From Turritopsis dohrnii (taxonomy: Eukaryota > Cnidaria > Hydrozoa > Anthoathecata > Oceaniidae): 64,000 nucleotides of DNA. Shown piece by piece: positions 33,378-43,518 of the stretch (position 1 is its first letter; each line of letters begins with the position of its first letter). Below the pieces are notes generated by a model. The model was not told the DNA's origin, made no database searches, and was given only the letters and a program-made list of their open reading frames with translations. The stretch covers positions 107,286 to 171,285 of the forward strand of contig BQMF02000673.1 of assembly GCA_027922465.2 (NCBI GenBank), read 5' to 3'. Both the position numbers and the translations under genes were made by a program.

Positions 33378-34355
33378 GATTATATGTATGAATGGTGTTT
33401 TGTAACTGTATTACAGGCAACTGTTTACACCACGCGTGTCGAAAGGAATGTTTTCTTCACATGGCTTTTAAGAAGTGGACTTGGTTTCCCTGTGACTTTC
33501 ATACGAGTGTAAATGCCAGCTAAAATTTCCTAAGAAAGACCGAAGAAAGTAGGGACATCTACACACGTATAGTTAACACCCCATGTGCAACAAAAATGGT
33601 GTGCACAGTAGCGAAGAAAATTTTATTGAGTTGAATTTTAGTTCTGCAACTTTTATATTCTTCATCTTCCTTTACTGCCTTTCTGACCGTATTTCTGTCT
33701 ATGAAAATAGCGACTCTACTCTGGATCTACTTGTGATAGACACAGACATATTTCCAAAAAGCAAGCAAATTCTGTAATGTAGCAAATTCTCATAATAAAC
33801 TTTACTTCTTCTTATCTTCCTCAGGAACAATCAATTCTTCTTTATAATTTTTAAAATATTCTCCTTGGGGTAAATTTCATTTAAATGATTATCTCTCTTC
33901 ATTTAGTTACTAATGTTAAAAACTCAGGAATTCTTTCTTAGTGTCTCCACACTCATATCCTCCATGTAAACTATAAAAACCATCAATACTTATTCCAACA
34001 ACATCACCATTGAAATCTCTAGTTATCAATGCAATTCTTGTTCTTTTTACTTGCCTGCAACGTTAGTTTGTGGTGCATCATTTGAAGACAGACTGGGGTT
34101 GCTGTACTGAATAATATAAAGCTTAAACAATATTAGCCAAGATTCTATCATTCTTCAAGATTTCAACATAAAAATTATTAATAAAATAACATAATTTACT
34201 TTATAAGATTGCTATTCTACTGAGATGTTGTTTGACTGATGCATTTTGGTTTTTAGATTCTATATAGTCTGTTATAATGTTAAGTTCTTGGGTGATCACA
34301 GCATAAAATAAACAACCATGGAAAGAGAATGTCTTAATTGAGTACTGTTTTTATT

Positions 34356-36693
34356 ATGGGTGATATCTCTGCCAACTTTCAAGACTATATTCAAAAGTAT
34401 GTAACATCATTGAGAAAAATCGTATTGGGTATCAGACAGAAAGCTGTTACTGTCGGCAATTTCAAGTCAAGGTTGGTTTTCAAATGAAATTATCTTTTTA
34501 TTGTTTTTGAATAATTATGCATATAATAATGAAAATTATAATTACTATTATTATTATTACTATTTGGTATATAAGAAGGTTGTACAAAAATTGTAGTATA
34601 AAAACTGATATAATGAATTTTTTCACTATTTTTAGTGGTGATACAGCAGTCCATAATTTGTTCGATGTTACGATAGATGCTGGAGGGAGTCCTAAAACAT
34701 GTAAATACTTGTGGTAATTTTTCTCAATTGTTCTTATGCTCAAAATAATCAAAACCACAAAGCATGTTTTAAGCATCAACACGATTCTTCACAATGATGT
34801 AAAAGCAAGGACAGATTAATTGACTCTGGAGAGGAGAAATTTCTATCCAAAATTTTTCATGCTCCACATAATGAAAAGACATCATTAACATATCGCACAT
34901 ATAAACATAATCTTTTGTTGACTTACCTTCAAAGTATAATGGCAAACCATCTGAATATCTTTTGAGCTAGATTGTATTAATTTTTTAAGTTAAAGTTAGA
35001 AGCATAAATTGCTGGTTCCTATTGAATCCCAAGCAGTTGACTGATTTCTAAACTGTCAAAAATCACCAAAAATTCAAATTTACTGTCTCATATTGCAACA
35101 AGAAGAAAAAAAACTTTTTAATTTTAAACTGTTTCTGTGTTTAGCCAGCATGTTGATGACGAACATTCAATCCTCCAATTAAAAAATTATGAGATGAACT
35201 CATCTTGTGATATATCTATTTTGGTTTATAATATTGTACCATTTTGAATTTTATTCTTCATTAGGGCAAGTGATTTTCGATCCTGATAAACCGTTGTTTT
35301 CACCTGATTTTATATTTGGTCCAGAAGATGAAGCATTTTTCCCAGATATCTCTAAGCTTAAGGTAGCAGTTTTATATTATCTATTTCCTTTATTATCATT
35401 TTATCTTCCATTTTTTTTCAGTTCGGTTCTCCTTTGATTACTTTTTTATTTGTTTAGTCATTCATTGAATGGGATGTAAACAATACTGATGGCCTTGCAT
35501 TTATAATCAAAGAACTACATGCAGTTTATATTCTTCATCAGCAAGAACGTTCATTGAAATATCGACAACTAAATGAGTGTTTAAAACATTTGATAAACAA
35601 ATTTAAGGAAACAGAAGTCAGTATCAGTAGCAAAGGTCCAGGGGTGGGTTGTTTTTGTTATTGTTTGTTAATACCATTTATCAAGATGTTCAAAGCATAC
35701 TAAATACTCTTTATGTAGCCATTTTTAATGTGGTAAGGCTGAAATAGGACTGAGGCAAATATGTAGGTAAACATTATAGGTAAATAGGAAATACAGTAGA
35801 CTCTCGCTAATTCGAACTTCTATTATTCGAATCTTTCTATAATTCGAACAAAATCTCAGTTACCGTCAATTTTCCTTAAGAAACTCTCATAAAATACTTT
35901 CTACTATTCGAACTTCTGTAATTTAAATCTTTCTATAATTCGAACAATTTTTCGTTCCCCTTCGGCAAATTCTCTCGCTAATTCGAATTTTTAAAGTGTA
36001 GAAGGGGCTTTAAACTCATTCGAATGTTTTCGAACGCTCCCTTTCGAATGTTTTCGTTTGGAGGCAACACGAATCGTAGAAAGAGCGCAAATCGCAACTT
36101 GAAAACAATAGAATATTGAGCAACATTTTCTATAGATTTTTTGTCTTAAGAAAAAAATGATACTTTTGAAATCTAGTTTTTGTCACTTTCCGATCTCTTT
36201 AATTCGATTTTTTGCTAGCTTAAGTCAATAATTCGAATTAGAGCAACTTTCTATAATTCGAATCTCTCTGTAATTCGAATAAATTATTTTCCCACTTGAA
36301 ATTCGAATTAGTGAGAGTCTAGTGCAGTACAATTTCGTAAAGTGTGTGGATATGATATGGATGGATATGACAGATGTGGCGTCATTAAAATCTCTGATGG
36401 ACGATATCTACATAACGGTAGTTTGAAGACAATCGTAGTGAAATCCCATAAATGTGTTTTGATCATTTTCTCAAGCTTTACAAGGTTGAATGGTTTTCCT
36501 GACCAATTTGTGATTTTGTTCTTCATTACCAGAATGTATGTATGGGGAGAACTAACATAAAACATTCATTGCAACAAACCAAACTGTTTTTTAAAGTGTC
36601 TTCTGCATGATTATTTAGACATACAATGATGTTGTAAAAGTTGTTGTACCAATCGTGATAAATGATGCCAGTATCCCACCATACCTCAAATTG
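34356..36693 (+). CDS. BABAM2: BABAM2 (BRE)-like, N-terminal half, copy 2
   Basis: Plus-strand twin of the gene at 16139-18472. Exons 34356-34471, 34636-34700, 35265-35362, 35458-35643 and 36619-36693 have the same lengths, phases and splice sites, and the frame is again open for 180 codons. Residue differences from copy 1 include D for A at residue 10, A-G-G-S-P-K versus V-G-G-S-L-K, and F-I-F-G-P versus F-I-F-D-P. The exon 3 sequence DPDKPLFSPDFIFGPEDEAF is the diagnostic BRE segment. As in copy 1, nothing after exon 5 continues the family; the VPS54 tail follows in antisense. I cannot say which copy is ancestral. Confidence 0.7.
35794..36324. mobile_element. Tigger/pogo-like MITE (right-arm copy)
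   Basis: Same 531-bp element as 16508-17038 in reverse complement. It begins CAGTAGACTCTCGCTAATTC after TA, and the other end reads TTAGTGAGAGTCTAGTG. It was present before the duplication. Confidence 0.75.
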
Positions 36694-36748
36694 GTATGTA
36701 TGTCATTAAGGAATATGATGAAGTACCAAGCAAAGTTCCGATCAGTGT

Positions 36749-37036
36749 TTAGGAAGATGATAAGTTGCTGTTGTTGTTGTTTTTTTCAGGATGATCCTTC
36801 GCCCTCATGATGATAACTTTTGAACAGCGTGTCTGCGCAAGCTCACAGGCCGCACATAATATATCTTTGCTTTCACCCATTAACTTCACACATTCAGATT
36901 TCTCCAGAAAAGAGTCGGTTCTAAACAAAACCAGATAACCTACAGTCCCAAACAAACATGAAGTCTATATATCTAAGATGCATGAAGATAATCACTTACT
37001 CATTGGTGATGGGGATATCTGATTTGGTTTCCTCTT
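36749..37036 (-). pseudogene. duplicated tail exons of VPS54
   Basis: Antisense copy of VPS54 exon 13 (36749-36920; GESKDILCAACELAQTRCSK is conserved) and the 3' part of exon 12 up to the duplication edge at 37036. No upstream VPS54 exons are attached, so it cannot be expressed as VPS54. Confidence 0.8.

Positions 37037-37066
<30 letters not shown>
37037..37066. repeat. (AAGT)n microsatellite at the duplication edge
   Basis: Seven or so AAGT units sit directly against the outer end of the right arm. Confidence 0.9.
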
Positions 37067-37067
<1 letters not shown>

Positions 37068-37423
37068 TGTATTGCAGGGTATCCATATATACAATGGCTC
37101 TTCAACCCGTAAAATGTCAACATTATAAAAGAAAATTCAAATATTATCAATAAATAAAATTTAGAATATATTATAACTATTAACAAAAAAAGAAACTAAC
37201 AAAGAAAGTTAATGAGTAGCATCACAAGTTAAAGGGGTTCAAATAGCTTGCAGGAGAAGAGATCAAATCTCAAGGTCAATGAATTAAGAGAGCAATATGT
37301 AGGTGGGCAACAAAACGGTCATTGCTACGCAAACCAAACGATATGAATATGAAATACTATTCGTAAAAAAAAAAACAAAAAAAAAAAAACAAAAAAAAAA
37401 CAAAAAAAACATTAAATATATTA
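37067..37423. other. intergenic with A-rich tract
   Basis: AT-rich sequence. A run of A with interspersed C (about 37363-37411) precedes the Penelope-like insertion. No gene. Confidence 0.5.
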
Positions 37424-37739
37424 TAGAACTAAATTTATGTAGTATTCTTCTTATCGATTCTAACAGTGCTGGATTTCGTAAAAGAGCTTTATCATAGGTA
37501 AAGAAGACAGTTTTTTATTGGTACTTAAAGTTTCATGCCCACTTTCGTGGACAATCTTCAGCCAAATAAAAACGTTACAGTTTACTCTCGAAAAATACAA
37601 TGCGTTGTCTTCCATTTGACGTTACGTGATGTTGGCGTCATATCGGTGTCTCAATAATTCATACTTTTGGCGATGTCGACATTTCGCTATGATTTCTGTC
37701 CGTTTATTCAATAAGTTGCTACCATCATAGTTTGCAATC

Positions 37740-38823
37740 TCAAATTTTTCTTGCAAGCCATGCTATGCTTCTGTTTGATTCGGGCGTATATGCTTTGGCG
37801 TTTTTAATTTTTTTCCAGGTGACACTAGGGTTGCAGTTTATTGCTTTTAATCGCCAGATTTCGGTTGACAAAGTTGTAGTGTTTTTATATTTTTCCACGT
37901 TAAATGTGGTCTTGTGGCCTGCGAATCGTTTTTTGAATGTGGGTTCTGTTAGACCAATGTATTTTGTTTCACCGTAGTTTGGTAAGTCGGTAGTGACGGT
38001 GGCTTCATATACAAGGTTGTTCGACAGACAGTTGTTACCAAATGGGCAGTTCTCTTTGTTGGCACAGTTGCACATTTTTTCTTGGTTTTGGTTTGATGGT
38101 GTCGAAATCAAACGTTTGTTATGCGCATTAATCAGCGATTTGACATTTGGCATACAACTGTAGCTGACCTTTACATTGTTTTTATTGAACAGAATATGGA
38201 ACTTGTGCTCTCGTGGGAAATGTTTCTTCACCAGGTTGAGGAACTGTCTCCCGATGTTGGTGGATACGTTGTTATTGTATGGGGGGTTGAACCATATAAT
38301 GTTCCTTTTCCTGTTATTTCGCCGCTTGCTTGTTGTTGGTGTGTACTTGAATTCGTGGTTGTAGCCGGATCTTTCAAGAGCTGCTTTATAAAATGATGTC
38401 GCTTCATTGAAGATGGTTTCATTGGAAGAAATATTGCTCAACCGGTTCTGGATGGAGATTGGGATCTGTTTGATGATGTTTGGTGGGTGATTGGAGTTGA
38501 CATGTACATAGTTGATCTCGTTTTCAGGTTTGTGATAGGGTCGATACGTTCCGGTATTAAGGTCGAGGGTTACGTCTAGGTAGTTGACCGTTTTCATATT
38601 GCATTGTATCACTATTTTCAAATCGTGGTTTTTGAATATTCTTTGGAAATCTTTTTTGATGCGTTCACTTTGTGGACCGGAGATGTTCTTGAATACAGCC
38701 AAACCATCATCTCTATATAGTCCGATATCCTCTCTCTTGTATTTTGATGCGATGATCGATAAGATAAAACATCCCACTAGCTCACAAACTTCAGCATCGT
38801 CGTATGCGCCTATTGTTACGTCA
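37740..38823 (-). CDS. Penelope-like RT (C-terminal part) + GIY-YIG endonuclease
   Basis: Encodes, from the fingers/palm (GAYDDAEVCELVGCF, YRDDGLAV) through thumb (NHPPNIIKQIPISIQNRLSN), a Cys-rich linker and GIY-YIG domain (LVYEATVTTD ... YIGLTEPTFKKRF ... GHKTTFN ... WKKI). Start-proximal RT motifs are missing because the reading frame begins at the inversion junction. The GIY-YIG nuclease would nick target DNA to prime reverse transcription. On its own this copy lacks a full RT and is probably not autonomous. Confidence 0.8.
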
Positions 38824-39634
38824 ATCGAATGGTTCAAAAATATCAACGACAAGCAAAGCCATAAATTTATGATGTTTGACGTAAAAGACTTCTATCCGTC
38901 AATCAGTGAAAAATTACTTACTAATGCCATTAAATTCGTCGAAAAATCGGTAGCGATAAGTAGAAAGGACAAAGATATTATCTTCCACTCGAGAAAATCT
39001 CTTCTTTTCAAAAATGGAGATTGCTGGATGAAAAAAGGAAACAGTCTTTTTGACGTAACAATGGGCGCATACGACGGTGCTGAAGTTTGTGAGCTAGTGG
39101 GATGTTTTATCTTATCGATCATCGCATCAAAATACAAGAGAGAGGATATCGGACTATATAGAGATGATGGTTTGGCTGTATTCAAGAACATCTCCGGTCC
39201 ACAAAGTGAACGCATCAAAAAAGATTTCCAAAGAATATTCAAAAACCACGATTTGGAAATAGTGATACAATGCAATATGAAAACGGTCAACTACCTAGAC
39301 GTAACCCTCGACCTTAATACCGGAACGTATCGACCCTATCACATACCTGAAAACGAGATCAACTATGTACATGTCAACTCCAATCACCCACCAAACATCA
39401 TCAAACAGATCCCAATCTCCATCCAGAACCGGTTGAGCAATATTTCTTCCAATGAAACCATCTTCAATGAAGCGACATCATTTTATAAAGCAGCTCTTGA
39501 AAGATCCGGCTACAACCACGAATTCAAGTACACACCAACAACAAGCAAGCGGCAAAATAACAGGAAAAGGAACATTATATGGTTCAACCCCCCATACAAT
39601 AAGAACGTATCCACCAACATCGGGAGACAGTTCC
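38824..39634 (+). CDS. Penelope-like RT fragment, plus-strand twin
   Basis: Encodes FKNINDKQSHKFMMFDVKDF (RT motif A region) through YRDDGLAVFKNISG and the thumb, ending abruptly at IGRQF where the target duplication starts. No endonuclease. The open frame extends artificially upstream into the antisense of the other copy. Confidence 0.8.
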
Positions 39635-39899
39635 TAGAACTAAATTTAAAAAAGGACAGTTTAGGGAGAACATAGTTGGTATTCCAAAACCGCAGTAGAT
39701 ACATGAATTCTGGGAGAGTGTAGTAAGGGACAGAGTGGAAAAAGCAGTTTAACTCAAAATATGTCAAAAAAGCAAAAATATTAATGTGAAGACAAAGAAA
39801 ATGAAAATAACAATCTAGCAATACAAATGAAGAGTGGAATGGTAATGCTGCGTACTAATTTATTGGAAACTGAAAAAAAGAGAAAATTGGGAATAATTT

Positions 39900-42024
39900 A
39901 CAATGTTAGATAGAACTCTTAATAAATATAAACAATGGGAATCAACTATAAGAATAAGCTATCAGACAAACGAGCAACGGATTTATCTATTAGATACGAT
40001 TTAATATTTCTCGAAAATATGTTAAAGGAATCAGCCGTACGAATGTTAACTGGTAGATTGTTGAACGCTTTTGCTGCTTCTTCTTGGAAAGTTCCATCGA
40101 TAGAGTGTTGAAGACAAATTTGATCCTGATTTCGCAGATTGTTTCGCTTTACACGTAAATTAACTTTGCATGATCTTGACCAGTTGTGATTATTGATAGC
40201 TTTGTATGTTGTTTTCAATAGGTTATATTCACGACGTTCCTTTATTGGGAGCCACTTTAGATTAATAATATCTTTAATTTTGGCATAACGTCCGATAACG
40301 AAACTGCATGCTACTTTTTGAAGTTTCTGTAATCTTTTCATTTGTGTCTCTGTGAGCGACATGATAAAATCGTTATAATCAATTTGGGAAAATATCAATG
40401 TTTCGATTAGCTGTTTTCGAAGTTTGAAACTTGTGAAATTTTTTAACTTTCGTAGGACAGATAATTTCCCATAACATTTTTTCAAAGTTTTGTCGATTTG
40501 TGCGTTCAATTTCAAATTTTCATCGATGGTCAGTCCCAATAGTGAACAAGTTGCTACACGGTTGAGAGGAGTACTCCCTAACTTGATTGTTGAGTTGTGT
40601 TCATTCAGCGTATGAATAGTGGACAAGCGTTTGGTTGAAATCAACATAAAGTTCGTCTTAGTTGCATTAGCGGCAAGAGAATTTCTTTCGGTCCATCTAT
40701 CAAGCGCACTAAATGTTTCGTTGATAGAATCTTCAGTGTTCACAATATTTATAGGTTTTCATGATTTATAAATCGTTGTATCGTCTGCGTACTGGATAGT
40801 TGAGGTATCAAAAGCATCCTGTAAGTCATTGACGTACAGATTGAACAGTATGGGTCCAAGGATAGAGCCTTGCGGTACTCCGAACAAAGATGGTAGTTTT
40901 TTTGAATTTTTGCTGTCAATTTGCACAAACTGCTGTCTATCCGATAAATAAGACAATGTCCACTTCAGAAAGCCTGATGAAAACCCTTGGTTAGCCATTT
41001 TTCTGACAAGAGTATTGTGGCAAATGGTGTCGAAGGCCTTCGAAAAGTCGATCAGGACCATTAATGTTACTTCTTTCGCTTTCATAGCTCGTTTTATATC
41101 GTCCTTCAATTTCATTAGTGCGGTGCTTGTACTGCAACCTTTGCGAAAACCATTTACAGTTTCTTTATAAATATTGTTTGACTCGATGAATTCTAAAAGT
41201 TGATTTAGCACGACTTTTTCGTATATTTTGGATAAAGATGATAGTATTGATATCGGTCGAAAATCGGAAAATTCAGTAGCATTTGGCAATTTATTAATCG
41301 GTACGATTCTTGCAGTTTTCCAAACACGTGGGAATTCATTTATGCGTATGAATTCGTTAAGAATGTGTGTCAATGGCAAGCAAATAAACTCAGCAATGGG
41401 TTTTAAAAAACGAACTGGGATTGCTTCAGGACCAGTAGAGCAGTCGTTTTTAAGATTGCGCAGTTCTTTCATTACCTGGTTATATGTGACTGGATGCAGC
41501 TTAAATTTATTCTCATTGTCATTCGGTAAAGTTTCTATAAAAGTTTTAGTTTCGGTTGGAGATATTGGATCTTTACCGATGGTACGCGATGCAGTAGTTG
41601 CGAAAAACGAGTTCAATGAGTCTGGATTCATCGTGTTCCGTTTTGGCGGCGGATGTAAAATACTATGTATGATTTTCCACACATTTTTAGAGTTTGTAGA
41701 TGATAGTGATTTTCTATAGTATGACATTTTTGAATGGCGGATTTTCTTTTTAGAAAGGTTTCTCACTTCTCTGAATTCCTTCCAAATCATTGGGTCCTTG
41801 GTTTCGTGTGCTTTTAAGCGTAATGCATCACGTTTTTGTCTCAGTGATATTAGCTCAGCATTGTTCATCCATGGAGCAGGAGGTCTTGTTACTTTCATCT
41901 TTCTTAATGGCGCGTGGTTGTCAATACATGATAAAATCAAGTTGTTAAATAAATCGAGTTTCAGGGAGGGATCGTCAACTCCATATATTATACTGAACGG
42001 TAAATTTGCAACATCAGATACATA
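39900..42024 (-). mobile_element. 5'-truncated non-LTR retrotransposon with RT, one in-frame stop
   Basis: The frame runs from about 42024 (VSDVANLPFSIIYGVDDPSL) to 39946. RT motifs: FSDFRPISILSSLSKIYEKV, LIDFSKAFDTICHNTLV, GVPQGSILGPILFNLYVNDL and IQYADDTTIYKS, then the C-terminal region (LDRWTERNSLAANATKT, SLLGLTIDENL). A single TGA at about 40750 interrupts directly after YADDTTIYKS without changing frame. The endonuclease domain is absent (5' truncation). CR1/Jockey group by motif pattern. Confidence 0.8.
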
Positions 42025-42067
42025 AGGATAGAAAGTATAGAAAGGATAGAAAGTAATTAGGACTTAC

Positions 42068-42194
42068 CAGGTGCATGGGTGAAGATAATGAGTACATCAA
42101 GATCATACTTTTTGAAGATCGTAATCCAGGCCTCCAAAGTTGAAGTATTCTTTGGGGCCTCATTAGGGCTAACGGCTTGACGTAAGCATAGTTT
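42068..42194 (-). CDS. isolated conserved-looking exon, family unknown
   Basis: Between an acceptor (TTGACTGTCAG, 42195) and a donor (CACCTG|GTAAGT, 42067) lies an open 42-codon exon containing QAVSPNEAPKNTSTLEAWIT and KKYDLDVLIIFTH. Codon use and complexity look like real protein. I do not recognise the family and found no sister exon nearby. The LINE starts about 45 bp downstream. Confidence 0.4.
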
Positions 42195-42199
42195 CTGAC

Positions 42200-43384
42200 A
42201 GTCAAAGATTCTTATCAATGCAGTTTCTTATCAACTATGGACGGAGAGTAAGGAGGAGGCCGCGCATGCGTAGTAATGTAATTAATGGCATGGCGCAGTA
42301 AATGATATGAAAAGGATGCAGAAATGTTTCTGAGGCGTTAACAGTAGTGTGTGTTAAGCTTTAAGTTTAACTTTTGTTTCTGTTCTTTTTTACGAAACAT
42401 ACGACGGAGAGCAAGTTTCCATAAGCCCGAAATCACTCGCCCATGCCTGAAGACATGGTTCGAACGATTTTGTACGCTCTTAATCCTCGGGGCCTACGCA
42501 TTGGAACAAGAAATTTGCGATTTTCCCCATTGGGGTATTAGTAGCGCATCCAGCTGGTCACGTTGGTATGTTCAGACATATGTGAAAGTTTGCCACGAGC
42601 GGGACAGTCAGGTGCCATACGATACTGACTTTTTGAAAGTTAAGTTATTCAGTTATGTCTGCAAGAAAGCTAACTGAATGTGAGCAGCACTCTTGTATTT
42701 AGTTTGAATTCCACCGTCTCCAAACTAAAATCAACTTCTCTAAACTTTTCTTTGTCTGAGAGAATGCGTTTACCTTCGTATTCTGAGTCTTAGAAGTAAC
42801 TTGATTTTAGTCAAAATTCCACCAGCTTAAGAAATAATACTGATTGGCGTTATTTATTTGGAAAAACCTTTGTTTGAAGATATGTCTCAATGATAAGGAA
42901 CTTGCAAAAAGAAAAAATATCTACTTTTCGTACCGTAGGGGTTAAACGAGGTTGTCATTCAAACCTGGGATTTCATGCATCCCACTTTTATTTCAGAGAG
43001 TGACAGATTTCGTAAATTTACGATCAACTTCTTCATGGGATACGTAAAGCAATGTTTCTTTGTATTTTTTTCAGGATTTTCACGAACAGCGGTTTCAGTC
43101 ATATCAGGCGTGTATTACCGACATCGTGTGTTTATACGTGAATTTTCATCCCACGTGGCTGAGATCTCCTTACAATTAAGCCGACATCTAAGCAAATTGG
43201 GGTGTTTCGCTTGCTATATAAACTTAAGCGTAGCGAGATCTCGCTGGTTCCATCACTATATAAATAGCCACTTAGAATGTCTTCTACGTAACGCTGAAAT
43301 AGTTTTGCATCTTCATGAATCGTTGGTTCGCTAATTATCGTGAAATGACCATTGTGTATGACGTATGTTGAAGAATATATTGTA
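42200..43384. other. intergenic, nothing firmly recognised
   Basis: Mixed-composition DNA. Open stretches at 42351-42677 and 42975-43334 lack recognisable domains or splice signals and I do not call them genes. Confidence 0.3.
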
Positions 43385-43518
43385 CAATTTATTGAATTGA
43401 ATTGAATTGAATCATTTATTTAACGTTGGTTTGCCGTAGTTAAAAGAAAAATCAAATAAACTAATTTACACCAACAAAATTACAAAATTGGAACAAAAAT
43501 TGTAAAAAATGAAAATGT

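Larger units (their letters stand above)
32672..37036. repeat. right arm of the large inverted duplication
   Basis: Reverse complement of 15796-25008 without the 4.88-kb transposon. The inner edge is at GCAATAGCTCAG (32673) and the outer edge at GGTTTCCTCTT (37036). Immediately outside the outer edge is an (AAGT)n tract. It keeps a single ATAT at the transposon target (33382-33385), that is, the pre-insertion state. Confidence 0.93.
37438..39634. mobile_element. Penelope-like retroelement inserted as a head-to-head inverted pair
   Basis: A minus-strand copy (37740-38823 coding) and a plus-strand copy (38824-39634) meet head to head. Arms 38239-38823 and 39051-39635 are near-identical reverse complements of 585 bp around a 227-bp spacer. 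The whole unit is flanked by 14-bp direct repeats TAGAACTAAATTTA (37424-37437 and 39635-39648), so both copies entered together. RT motifs: FDVKDFYPSIS (plus copy only), GAYDGAEVCELVGCF and YRDDGLAVFKN. The minus copy continues through a Cys-rich finger (MCNCANKENCPFGNNC) into a GIY-YIG nuclease (KYIGLTEPTFKKRFAGH). RT plus C-terminal GIY-YIG is the Penelope-like architecture. Confidence 0.8.

Noticed and set aside
38584..38823. N-terminal extension of the plus-strand Penelope frame (starts MTVFILHCITIFKSW)
   Set aside because: It is the antisense of the minus-strand copy created by the inverted junction, not protein.
37438..39634. CRISPR-like or IS-type palindromic structure
   Set aside because: The inverted repeat is fully explained by two opposed Penelope-like copies with target duplications; the genome is eukaryotic.
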